Positions 53,030 through 64,000 are shown, counted from the stretch's first letter. The stretch is 64,000 bases of DNA from Rhizophagus clarus (GCA_015698045.1 BLAL01000356.1:1364001-1428000), one strand, 5' to 3'. Notes: generated by a model not told the origin, from the letters alone. Made by a program: numbers and translations.

Positions 53030-55036
53030 ATGACGTAAAAAATGTGCTGATCATTTGTTCAAAATTTTTTGAAAAAAAATTTTTTTGAAACTTTGATTAT
53101 TTATAATTTGTTTTTAATTTTTGGTTTTCTTTTCTTTTTTTTTTTTTTTAGAAATAGTTTTTCGTGTGATTTTATTTAAATCTGTAAATTGGTAGTATAT
53201 AGTGAATAATTCTAATTTGTTATATGTTCTCTTACATTATTACAATAAAATATGCATTTACCAATAAGAACAAAAAAAAGAAAAAAAAAATTTTTATACC
53301 ATGGGAAGAGAAAGTAAAACAACATTATGAACCACATTTTTGTAAAATAGCAAAATATTTTGAAAAAATAAGTCGTTATTAAATTAAATGCTGAATTATA
53401 GAGCTTCTATTAAAGTATAGTGAAAAAAAAAAATAGCGTACAACTTGTATCATAAAGACGTCTTTTCGTTAGGAAAAAAATGAAAGATGCGCAACAAAAA
53501 AATAAGTCATATGATTCAGAAATGAAATAAAATTTCATAAACAAGAACGAATAATATCCGAAAGAAGGAGTAAGAAACAGTCTTTAAGTTTCTTATAAGA
53601 GTATAACATATGGGATATAAACAAGAAGGTAACACTCTCAATAAACCAACAAATTTTTATTTTTACAAGACAGAATTAAAGACTATAAATATCAGAGATC
53701 ATCGTTATTCGTTTATTCATTAAACGTACTATGCTCATCATTTAAAAATATGTTATTCTAAGGAATTTGTGAATTTGCTTTTTATAGGGTATATACAATT
53801 ATAGAGCATCTTATTTTTTTGAAGTCAATTTTATTTGCTAATAAGGGAATATGAAGTTATTTTTAATTGATATCCACAATTTATTTGAATCCAAATAGAA
53901 TGGATTATATTATTGTCCCATTTTTTTTTTTGATATGTTGTTGTTATATAACTAGTTATCTCCGCTAACTCTATACATTAGATTATATTCATAAGAGATA
54001 GCCTTAATATGACTTGAAGTATCTTTTTACGTAATTTGTTATTGATATAATTAATTTTTAATGTAGTGTGAATTATTGTGTAGAAAAAATTCCCTGTGTG
54101 TTTTAACGACAAGGTACTATGTAATCTTTTTTTATTAATACTCAAATAATAAATTTTTAATTAATTACATGTTGCATTATTTTTTATATATTAAAATTTA
54201 TTCAAAGTATTCGATAATTTGATATTTTTTATTATACAATATGCATTTACTCGAAGAGTATCATCATGGGTTATTGCAACACTCTTTATAGTTCACTCAA
54301 GTTACGTTCACTCAGGTTGCTTATTCTATAATTTTATAGTTCACCCAGATTTGCTTATTCGGCTACTTTTATTTCATGTCAGTGGACACCACTAAATTCT
54401 TATGGTATATTGATAATTAAAATGCCAACCGCGCTGCCGTTCGGATTCTATTAATATTTAATATCGTGAAGAATTCGGTAAAGTAGTAACTGAAGAGTTT
54501 CATTTGCTTATTTATTGGTTTATAATACATTTATCTTTTATGATAAAGATATGTTAGTAAGTCTCATAGATGTACATACGTAGGCATCCATTGATACTCA
54601 TATATGTGGTTTGAGAGATGCTTGACAACCATAAAATAAATAAATAAATAAATAAATAAATATATAAATATATATATTAAAAAAGTACTACCTTAACATT
54701 AATATGATATTACTCTTATCTTTTAGCATCTTTTCTTTCAAAATACAATTACTACTTCGAAAATAGTGTTGAGTATATAATACTTATATAATCAATTGTT
54801 TTAAATCCCAGAAAAGATTGATTGCAAATTCTCATGAATTTTGTAGTTCTAAAATGGTATTTTAATTAAAAAGGGAAATATGTATACAGTTAATGATGAA
54901 AAAAAGGCGCTGCAAAATGATCAATAAATTAATAAGACTTTTATTTATTTATTTTAGGGTATAATATACACTACACTGTATATAAAAAAAAAAATATCGT
55001 AACAAATTTAATTGAATTTAGTAAAACAAAAACAAA
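53030..55036. other. Intergenic between genes I and J
   Basis: 53380-53480 is family 5' flank. About 54050-54300 resembles the B-type 3' flank (TAATTTTTAATGTAGTGTGA, AATAATAAATTTTTAATTA) but no coding relic precedes it. 54635-54665 is an AAAT simple repeat. 54810-54950 is the 3' flank of gene J shared with gene I. Confidence 0.5.
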
Positions 55037-56125
55037 TTATTGATTTTTAAGTTTTTTCAACTTATATTGTGCTTTCTTGTGTCCTTGTTTGGCAGATTTT
55101 TCATACCAATAAATTGCTTTATCTATATCTATTTTAATACATTCTTCTTTTTCATACATTAAAGCAAGGTTATATTGTGCTATCATGTTTCCTGAATTTG
55201 CTGATTCTTGATATAATTCGAGTGCTTTTTGTTTATCAATTTTGGTTCCAACACCCAAATAATAACAATACGCTAACATTGCAATTCCACCAGAATATCC
55301 TCCTTCAGCTGATTGCCTATATAATTCGAACGCTTTATTATAATCTTTTTCAACGCCCTTTCCATTTAAATAACAATTACCTAATTTATATATAGCTTTC
55401 ATATTTCCATCATCTGCAGCCTTTTTATACCAATAAACGGACTCTTTAAAATCTTTATCGATACTTATTCCATTTTTGTAAAAATAACCAACATCCAATT
55501 GTCCATGTGACAAATTATTATTGGCTGATTTTTCATAATATTCAAAGGCTAATTTTTCGTTTTTTATAGTTCCACTTCCATATAAATAACAATTCCCAAC
55601 AAAATATTGCGCATTTGTATGGTTTTGTTCTGATGCATTAATAAATAAATTAAATGCTTTCTTAAGATCAACATTTGTTTCGATTCCTCTAAAATTAATA
55701 TACCCAAGTAAAAAAATATTATTTGAATTATTCTGATTATTTAACATCCAATTATAAATTTCTTGTAATTTAATGTCATGATCACTAAAATAATCAATAA
55801 CATTATCTTCTAATAACTGCCATTCAAATCCTTTATTTAATAATTCAAAGATTAAATCATTTATTTCATCAACTATTACGTTAAAACCTTTTTCAAATAA
55901 ATATTTTTCTCGTTCATTTGTCAATACTACAGGATCTATTTCTTTTATGTTTATTTTATCAAAATTTTGAATAAGTTGAGATAATTCTACTTGTGATTCT
56001 AAATTATTAGAGGGTATTTTAAGAGTATTTTTTGTCATTATATTTTCTTTTACGATAGTTTCTTCAATCCCATTAGTCAATTTATTCGTATTTTTGATAT
56101 CAAGTGTTTTCATATTTTCGGACAT
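55037..56125 (-). CDS. Gene J: kinase-less Sel1-like repeat protein
   Basis: 362 residues from ATG 56125 (MSENMKTLDIKNTNKLTNGI). The leader's WINWIEE has become LTNGIEE, losing both Trp residues, and it then passes to NIMTKNTLKIPSNNLESQ. The kinase is absent. The linker ([20 protein letters not shown]) and six SLRs are complete, but SLR3 is divergent (YKNGISIDKDFKESVYWYKK) and SLR6 lacks the glycine turn (KEECIKIDIDKA). No stop or frameshift is seen. It is the most diverged of the kinase-less set and may have taken on different partners. Confidence 0.86.
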   Translation of the reverse strand: MSENMKTLDIKNTNKLTNGIEETIVKENIMTKNTLKIPSNNLESQVELSQLIQNFDKINIKEIDPVVLTNEREKYLFEKGFNVIVDEINDLIFELLNKGFEWQLLEDNVIDYFSDHDIKLQEIYNWMLNNQNNSNNIFLLGYINFRGIETNVDLKKAFNLFINASEQNHTNAQYFVGNCYLYGSGTIKNEKLAFEYYEKSANNNLSHGQLDVGYFYKNGISIDKDFKESVYWYKKAADDGNMKAIYKLGNCYLNGKGVEKDYNKAFELYRQSAEGGYSGGIAMLAYCYYLGVGTKIDKQKALELYQESANSGNMIAQYNLALMYEKEECIKIDIDKAIYWYEKSAKQGHKKAQYKLKKLKNQ

Positions 56126-56189
56126 ATAAAATGCAGGAAGTTAGATTAAACGTAAAAATTTTATTACGTACAGTAATAATAAAAAACAA

Positions 56190-56288
56190 ATAGGCAATTT
56201 ATTCCGATTTATATGGTCGCACATATTCACTTGTATCACCAAATAATGAAATTGTATTATTTAAATAATTAACTGTAGTACCGCAGTA
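56190..56288 (-). promoter_or_regulatory. Conserved upstream module of gene J
   Basis: ACTGTAGTACCGCAGTA lies at 56272-56288, with CTTGTATCACCAAAT and TATGGTCGCACAT toward the gene. Confidence 0.5.
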
Positions 56289-56819
56289 ATGATGTGGCGT
56301 AGATAGCCTGATTTTTTTAATAATTTTCTGTCGATCATACTAACCAAGAGTTTCAGTTTATAGTTACTAAATAAGGTTTAAACATTTGCGATGTTTTTAT
56401 AACTTATTCTTATAGCTTATAGCCTATCGCTTATAGTTTATAGCCTATAGCTTATAACTTTATGCTTTATGCTATCAATCAATTTTTTTTTACGGATAAG
56501 GGTTTATTTTATTTATTTTAAAAGGAAAAAATTTTGTGTACAAAAAAAAAAAAAGTTCTATGATTATTATTATTTTGGTTAAAATACATCTGCGGCTAAA
56601 AAAAAACTACAACAATTGGGTTAAACCCGCAGTGGAACATATTATTGCATGATTGCTTTAATTGGTGATTACCAATTAATGGTATCACTCCACAGAAAAA
56701 TTTTTGTTTTTTTTTTTTATATTAAAATAAATTAAATTAATTAACAATTTATTTACTAAAAAATAAAAAAATTAATATAATTAAATTAAAAATATGGTGC
56801 ATTGATTCAATATAAAAAA

Positions 56820-56863
<44 letters not shown>

Positions 56864-57740
56864 TATAAAATCATTGAATTCTTTTTCCAGAAAAAAAAAA
56901 TCTGACTAATTACCAGTAATAAAGATTGACATATAAATTGAATTATGCTTTATTTATTAGAAATACAAAATATGCGCATTGATCATTTCGATACAAAAAT
57001 TTTTTTTTTTTTACATCATTGAATTCCGGATTTTGACCACAAAAAAAAAAACTGATTAATCACTGGAATGATATAAAGTGAATCATAGTTTTATTTTAGA
57101 AATACAAAATATGCGTATGGATCATCTTACATTTTTATATTATCTTTACTAAGTAAGGCTAATTTTTTTTTTCTTTAATAAAGATTCAGATCGGATGGCA
57201 TGACTTTTCGTTTATTAATACAGTTTTTTAAAAAATCAACCGTTTATTTATTTATCAAACAATAGAATAACAAACTGAATAATATATGCGGAATATGATA
57301 AAAAAAATAGTGCATTTTGATTTATATTGTACAATTTTTTTTACATATTTATTACAAAAAAATGTATTATATTCCGTTTTTTTCTTGATGATTAAAAAAA
57401 ATTATTTTTCACAATAAATAATAAAAAGGTATTGTTAGTATTTATATATTGTTTGTAAATAATAAACGATTTTATGACATCTCCTGTTTTAAAAAGAAAA
57501 ATAAACAAGCTTAATTGCATAAAAAAAAAATACGTTTTAAATTATTTTTTTTTTTATTTTGAAAAAAAGAAAACTTCAAATATCATAATATTTGATTTTC
57601 TGTGTCAATCAGCATCACTTCATGCAACCCTAGTTTATGAATAAATATTTTATAGTATTTTGTCTTATTTATCCAAAATTTTATTAAAAATTAAATACGC
57701 CAAATAAAAATGAGAAATTATTCCTTAATTTTATTGATCT
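56289..57740. other. Intergenic with CTTATAG patch and long T-run
   Basis: About 56398-56470 is built from CTTATAGC, CCTATAGC and TTTATAGCC words. A T-run of about 40 bases lies near 56823-56861. The block around 56870-57130 contains three similar sub-blocks (GAATTC near a TTTTTCC/ACCAGTAAT-like word, then AAATATGCG). No gene is seen. Confidence 0.5.
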
Positions 57741-58590
57741 CTAGATAAATATTCTTGTCGAAGATTGTGATATTTTATCGGAATTTATGTCACAAACTTC
57801 ACAACTTGCCAAGTCAGAATCTTCACTCTCTAATTCTCCTATCACAATAATATCTTTTAATTTTAACGACAATAATGTATTAAGTAATTGTAATTCTATA
57901 GGACTAATATTATTAAGCCCTGAAATTACTTGATGAATATTAGGTCTTACATCTGGTTCGTGTTGTTAACATTCTATAGAATTTAAATAAATTAATTCAA
58001 ATTATGAAAAAATATTGCATAAAATTTTATACTCACTTTTATAATGAGAAACAAATTTATCATTGATGTTTGGAATAGGATTTTCTCTTTTGCCATTAAG
58101 AATATCAAACATAATTTGATTAATTTTAAAAAGATTATTTTTTTCAACAACTAAAAGATGATAAACAACTTGTCAATTCCCAAAATATTATCCCTAAACT
58201 AATATATTTGTCAGATTTTTCGTTGATTTATAACTTCTATTAGCAATAAATATTTTAGAAGATATTACGCCATGTGATTTGGAAATCCCTTCGACATAGC
58301 AACCTCTTTGTAGACCGTGAACATCCAAAATCTGGTGTTCATGTAATAAAATATTTTTAGGATGCTAATAAAAATTCTGTTAATAAAAAAAAAATGTTTA
58401 TGTCATTAAAGTATAAAATGCATAATAAACTTACAAGTTCTCCACGTATAATTTTATTATAATGTAACCGTAAAACTGCACTTTAGCAAACTTTAATTGG
58501 TTTTCCCATTCAAATAAAGTTATAGCATTGCTTCTTAGATGCTTTTAAAGTGTTCCACCATCCGCATATTCAAGGACAAGCGATATTTAT
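57741..58590 (-). pseudogene. Decayed protein kinase of a second type, no SLR
   Basis: Minus-strand pieces in order: ISLVLEYADGGTL, stop, KHLRSNAITLFEWENQLKFA, then after a frame change LHYNKIIRGEL in place of LH...HRDL, a GTAAG donor, an intron, HPKNILLHEHQILDVHGLQR near 58363 (DVHG where DFG belongs), SKSHGVISSKIFIANRSYKS, and near 57950 HEPDVRPNIHQVISGLNNIS, then an acidic tail ending in a TAG at 57741. Several stops and shifts make it non-functional. It differs from genes A-K in sequence and has no SLR after the kinase, so it belongs to another branch of the fungal TKL expansion. Confidence 0.65.
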
Positions 58591-60416
58591 CTAAGGAATA
58601 AGCAAAATGATTAACATGAAATCTTTCACATTATTAAATTTTAAATTTTGTCACTCTATAAAATTGAATTATTTTTCAGATGATGATCTATTTTCATCAA
58701 ATTAATCTGACAATGCTATTTAGCTCACACAATTGAATTTGTTGAAGAATTGCACCCGAAAATTCAGTTAAATTTGTTGAGAATTAGTTGAGAAATAACT
58801 TGTAAAATATGAATGTGCATGAATTATTATGTGGTTGATTATTCTCGGACAATCAATTTCTAAAGGTCTCTTTTAAACAAAGTTTGGCCTCTATAAATTT
58901 CTAATAATACCGCAATCTACCTATATCAATAATTTCAATTTATTCATCTATAGTGTATTATTTTAGTTCGTATTAGCCATAATTAAATAAATTAACAAGT
59001 TATCGTCAAAAGCATTATTATTGCGATCAATTTATATTAATTTCGGAGTTGAAAATCGGTATGATGTAGGGAACTAACTAATTAGAAATGTTTACCTTTA
59101 CATGTCACCAGATAGCGAGTTAAGAGAGTGTTAAGAGTTAGATTATATAATATTGGAAACCAAATAGAATATCATGTCAGCCAAAAATTAAGAGTTTCGA
59201 GGATCCTAACGCGTATTTTGTGCAAACCCTAAAATTAATGAGGGCAAAGCGCAGGAGGTTTAATAATTATAACAAAAGATTCAAAAATAAAGAGATTTCT
59301 ATTGGAGGAAAGATTTCAAAGGAACAGGTAGCAGTGGGTAAGATTAAAGAATTATAGAACAAAGAACGAAAATAGTTGTACAAAATAGTTTGTACAACAA
59401 AAAATGGTACATATGCACTTAAATCGACAGGACAGGCTAAACAGTATAGCCGGCCGGTTAATGGTTAGGTTTATTATTATTGTAATAGCTTGTTTAGAAA
59501 GTGAATAATTACAAGTATTTCATTGTAAAAATGGCGGATAATAGATATTCCGCGATCACGGTTGTGTACTGTACACTTTTGACACTTTTGTTAATCATGG
59601 AACATATGCCAATCCCTTTTTTAACTTAGTGTATATAAATTTTATGTTTCTTTAATTTGTGGCCCATGCTTCTTATGCTATAGAAAATAAATACATTTAC
59701 TGAAATAAACTTTTAGGTTTCAAGAATGACACTATTTTCTGCGTGCGTCAATAATTTGAACAAATTCATTGTTAGACAAAGAAAAAAAAGATACGTAATG
59801 GTCTAGATTGAACACCTACTAGTTTTGTCATTTTCAAAACAAAAGAATTATAGCAAACCCATTAATATACTATAATATATTTGCGAGTGTAAGCATGAAA
59901 ATTTGCCAATTTATATTATTATCCCAACTATAAGCGTTTGTTAGTAATGAACTAACTGAGGAAAATTTTTAGTTTTCTAATAAACAAATACGTTAAATAC
60001 ACTTTTATAAAATTTTCAATACCTGCTAAATTAATTTTTCTGTTTTTTGGCAATGAATGACATTATCATATATTGAATAACAATTTTTTTTTTTACGCCT
60101 CCTTTCTAAGTTACATCTGAAGAGTTTCAATTTTTGTTGTTACAATATTCATCTGTAAATTTCATTACTAGTAAGCCGATGTATTCATTTTTTAATATGT
60201 TCATTAGATTTCAAATAGAAAATTCGAACCAAATTCCGATTTTAAAGATACGATTATTTTATTATCAAAGCTAGCGCATTATTTCCTTGTTTTAACTTCA
60301 AATGGGTATGATGTTTTTTCCAATTGAATCAATCCATCGAACGAATAATATACGTGGTTCGAACTCTTTTTAAAAAAAGGGAATTGATAATCATTCAATA
60401 TTAAAAATTTGATTAT
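58591..60416. other. Intergenic
   Basis: AT-rich sequence. The 5' exons of the decayed kinase may have lain here but I cannot trace them. No repeat or gene stands out. Confidence 0.5.
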
Positions 60417-60500
60417 TACTGCGGTACTACAGCTAAAGATCATTTTGTAATATTGTGTTCGCTGTGCAACTATAATCGGCATAAATATTTTACACAATCC
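60417..60500 (+). promoter_or_regulatory. Conserved upstream module of gene K
   Basis: TACTGCGGTACTACAGCT is followed by CTGTGCAACTATAATCGG and TAAATATTTTACAC, about 40-120 bases above the ATG. The GTGATAC word seen in the other copies is poorly preserved. It places gene K in the same putative regulatory set as the kinase-less copies. Confidence 0.5.
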
Positions 60501-60538
60501 TATCGTTTTTAAGTTTTTTCTGTCAATTATTGATCATT

Positions 60539-62749
60539 ATGTCTAATAATATAGAAATGCAGAATACCGAAAATACAATTAACTGGATTGAAGAAGTCAT
60601 TATTAAAGAACACTTAACTTATTATGAATACAATCAATTTAATAACATTCAAGAAATCGGTACCGGAAGTTTCAGTAGAGTGTACCGTGCAAATTGTAAA
60701 AATTTAGAAAAAATTTTTGCGCTAAAATCTTTTTTTAATTTTGAAAATATCACTATGAAAGAAATTGTTCATGAAGTAACTTACCATTTAATATATATTT
60801 GTTTTTATGACCCATGATTTTATTTAATTTCTTTATTTGTTTAGTTAAAAATCCAGTGTGAAGTTGGTTTGCATGATAATATTATTCGTTACTACGGAAT
60901 AACAAATTTTGAATCAGGTATTATAAAGATACTAATTTCCAAGTTTTCATAGATTACATTTCACTAATCTTTTATATCATTTTTTTAGAAAATGCTGACA
61001 ATGATACTAACTATATGCTGGTAATGGAATACACTGACAGTGGTAGTCTTAGAAATTATTTGAAGAAAAACTTTAGTAAGCTTACTTGGGATGATAAATA
61101 TCGTATGGCATATCAATTAACTTGTGCCGTATCATTCTTACACAATGAGAGGATTGTCCATTGTGATTTGGTAATATATTTATTCTTTGATAATATTATG
61201 CTTAGTATTTATTTATTTACTTTATTTACTGAATACATTTTTAAATAGCATTCCGGTAGCATATTAGTTCATCAAAACATGATCAAATTGACAGATTTCG
61301 GATTATCTAGAAGAATTAGAATGTCATCCAATTTTCAATCTAAATCACCCGGTATAATTCCTTATACTGATCCAAAAATCCTAAATAGTCAAAGAGACGA
61401 TAATTACCAAACGACACAAATTTATTCATTGAATGAAAAAAATGATGTTTACAGTGTTGGGGTGTTATTATGGGAAATATCAAGCGGAAAACCTCCCTTT
61501 TATACTAAAGGTGAACAGTATGATGATAATTTAACTTTGGAAATCGTACAAGGATTCAGAGAAACAATTGTTCCCAATACACCTGAAAATTATGCTAAAA
61601 TTTATACTAGTAAGTAAAAAATTTTAAACTTGATTATAATCATTATAATCTAATGAAAATAAGTTTAATTAAATTAAATTATTTCTAGAATGTTGGGATG
61701 GTGAACCAGACAATCGTCCTACCATATTTCAAGTAGTTGATTGGCTAAAAGCAATCATCACAGAAGCACAAATAATAATGGAAGATCCCAAATTCTCAAC
61801 TCAAATTATTCAAAACTTTAAAAAAATAAAAATAAGTGAAATCGATCCTATAGCAGTATCAAATGAACGAGTAAAACTTTCATTTGAAAAAGGTTTTAAA
61901 ATAATAATTAATGAATTAAATGACTTAATTTTTAAATCATTAGATAAAGGTATTGAACCGAAATTAATAAGTGTACGAATTAATGAATATTATAATAATT
62001 ATAATATAAATTCACGAGAAATTTATAATTGGTTATTAGATAATCTAAACAGTTCAAATTCTATTTTTTTACTTGGTTATTTTTATTATAAGGGAATTGG
62101 AACGAGTAAAAATTGTGATAAAGCATTCAATTTATTTCTCAATGCATCAGAAAAAAATCATATATTAGCACAATTTTATGTTGCTGGATATTATCATTAT
62201 GGATATGGAACTATAAAAAATGAAAAATTAGCTTTTGAATATTTTGAAAAAGTGGCTAATAAAAATTCAACAGCTGGTCAAGTAAATATAGGTTATTGTT
62301 ACGAATATGGAATAGGTATTGAAAAGGATTCAAAAAAAGCTTTTTATTGGTTTGAAAAAGCTGCAAACAATGGAAATATAGCAGCTATATGTAATTTAGG
62401 CGACTGTTTTTATAAAAATGGTTTAGGTGTTGAAGATGATTATAATAAAGCTTTTGAATATTATAGGCAATCAGCTGAGGGAGGATATTCAAGAGGAATA
62501 ATGATGTTAGGATATTGTTATGAAATGGGTATTGGAACCAAAATTGATAAACAAAAAGCATTTGAATTATACCAAAAATCAGCAAATTTGGAAAATATAA
62601 TAGCACAATTTAATCTCGCTTTAATGTATGAATATGGGAAAGGAGTTACAAAAGATATATGTAAAGCGATTTATTGGTATGAAAAATCTGCAAAAAAAGG
62701 ATATCAACAAGCACAAATTAGATTGAATATACTTCAAAACAACCAATAA
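60539..62749 (+). CDS. Gene K: probable pseudokinase with six Sel1-like repeats
   Basis: 637 residues; exons 60539-60775, 60845-60917, 60989-61170, 61249-61609 and 61689-62749, all phases closing. The leader starts MSNNIEMQNTENTINWIEE. Glycine loop GTGSFSRV at 41-48 and Lys63 are present, and DFG is intact at 180-182, but the catalytic loop reads HCDL (161-164) instead of HRDL and Ser168 replaces the metal-binding Asn. Loss of both is expected to abolish or greatly weaken phosphotransfer, while ATP binding may remain. The linker after the kinase is shorter than in gene A. Six SLRs start near 408; the fourth has one extra residue (CFYKNGLGV). The frame is fully open with normal splice signals, so it is probably expressed as a regulatory pseudokinase. 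Confidence 0.9.
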
Positions 62750-63379
62750 TATATATCACGTTCTTTATGATTAAATGTAAATCAAGTAGTTCGCTACACG
62801 ATTATTATTTTTAAAAATATTTGTAATAAATTGTTATTTACATGAATAAATTAAAGATTAAAATGTTTAAAATTTATTTAAGAATTTTAAATTGGTAAAC
62901 ATAAATAAATCTTTTTACTTTGCTATTTAATATTTTAGGCTTTATTGTACTAAATAAATTATTTATAATTGAAATATAGGTCGTAATAACTATTAAAATT
63001 TTGTCCTCATTTGACTCAAAATATTGGGGTTGTACTTTATATACTAGCAGGATAAAACTGATGGTATTCTAACATAAAATTAGATTCGCTATTAAGCCAC
63101 TATTAAGCCAAAATAACAGTGTTTTTTTCCTACTATATGAATAATATTGAAAGTTTTTTTTTTTGTTGTACCGAATCAAATATCATATATTTAGTTGGGG
63201 TTACGGTTTGGTTGTCACACAGTCCCATCATCTTGAAACTCTACATGATTACATGACTAATTAGCGCTTATACTACAAAATAGGTGTGTTCGTTTTCGGT
63301 TTAAATAAATCCTTCAAATGCTTGCCTGCTTGTAGTGGTTATATTTCAAATATTCTGAATAAAGGTAGGTTGTTTTGTT
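62750..63379. other. 3' flank of gene K
   Basis: AT-rich sequence with no recognisable feature. Confidence 0.5.
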
Positions 63380-63955
63380 CGTTATAATACAAAGCAAGTA
63401 GAAGATGTTTTTTTTAACTGGAAACGAGAACTTTTCAAATTTAGAAGAGCATTCAATGACAAACCTCAACTTCATGTTGTTTTAGAGCCTTCTAGTACTG
63501 AAAAAATCACCTTTGTCCGACTGAAGATAAAAACTTCGGCTCTTTTTATCGACTTCTGTGCAGGACAATTTGACACACAAACAAATGTACTGTATATATA
63601 GTTCGTTTGAATCGAAATTCAGTTATCAACAAACATAAGGGTTTCTTGGATAAGTCTATAGCAGGAAATTCAAAACTGATAAGTCATGAATGTTTGGAAG
63701 CAGAATTTAATCTTAGTAATTCCAGAGAAATAATGTCAGAAAATTGCTTGGTGATATTACCGAAATAGACTATTTGGAATGGTTACAATATACCTTCGTC
63801 TATTTTAATAATTGACGAAGCAAATATGATTGATCAACTCGGAGACTTTGATCCGTATCTTCTCACATCAATTCTGTACTGAATGGTATTAAATACAAAA
63901 CAAGAAAATCTCTTTCATATGGTGCTTTACCTCTCTGGATTGTAAATGGTAAGTC
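63380..63955 (+). pseudogene. Decayed gene at the window edge, possibly NTPase-like
   Basis: An open stretch reads NWKRELFKFRRAFNDKPQ then FVRLKIKTSALFIDFCAGQF, then a stop near 63600. In another frame follow HKGFLDKSIAGNSKLISHEC and, after a further stop, SSILIIDEANMIDQLGDFDP. A hydrophobic run before DEA resembles a Walker B motif, so a P-loop NTPase, possibly of the crinkler type found in these fungi, is conceivable. No P-loop is visible. Several stops interrupt it, and it ends at a GT near 63950. Confidence 0.35.
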
Positions 63956-64000
63956 CATCTCGTAATCATTTTTGGTAGTAATGCAAAGATATAATCTATG

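Noticed and set aside
55177-55395. Plus-strand frame of 72 codons
   Set aside because: Antisense to the SLR region of gene J; the same shadow appears opposite gene K at 62385-62606.

Overview
This 64 kb window is very AT-rich eukaryotic DNA with short introns bounded by GT and AG. The content points to an arbuscular mycorrhizal fungus of the Glomeromycotina, Rhizophagus-like. The grounds are expanded tyrosine-kinase-like (TKL) kinases fused to Sel1-like repeats, F-box leucine-rich genes, many transposon relics and long low-complexity intergenic DNA. The species call is inference from family knowledge; no database was searched.

The core is a locally amplified family. Four copies have the full layout: a short leader, a TKL-type kinase, a helical linker and about six 36-residue Sel1-like repeats (SLRs). 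They are A (5399-7706, +), B (10615-12898, +), C (14481-17005, -) and K (60539-62749, +), and they share one five-exon structure. Seven copies on the minus strand are intronless and lack the whole kinase: D (23629-24726), E (27826-28911), F (40190-41176), G (47153-48133), H (49374-50336), I (51801-52883) and J (55037-56125). Their leader joins the linker at almost the same place, which one deletion in a kinase-bearing ancestor followed by tandem duplication would explain. A and B keep their catalytic residues. K has lost two catalytic-loop residues. C has an 11 bp deletion that removes its DFG motif and breaks its frame. An upstream block containing ACTGCGGTACTGCGGT-like words is shared by kinase and kinase-less copies, so they may be co-expressed, with the SLR-only proteins possibly competing with the kinases for partners.

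Region by region. 1-5236: repeats, a terminal-inverted-repeat element holding a 52 bp minisatellite, a hAT transposase relic, a 17 bp minisatellite in a purine-rich tract, and an unidentified decayed gene. 5237-17240: kinase-SLR genes A, B and C. 17241-23628: a MITE with target duplication, an F-box gene, a decayed charged ORF, and a 1.4 kb non-autonomous element with a 10 bp target duplication. 23629-29100: kinase-less genes D and E, with an apparent insertion upstream of D that carries a decayed coiled-coil gene. 29101-40189: a pogo-like MITE, a 12-exon gene of unknown function, and two decayed genes. 40190-56290: kinase-less genes F to J, interspersed with relics of the family and a small lone gene. 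56291-64000: a decayed kinase of a second type, gene K, and a broken gene at the right edge.

No rRNA, tRNA, CRISPR array or bacterial-type operon was seen. Exon boundaries were read by eye from splice signals, reading phase and comparison between paralogs.
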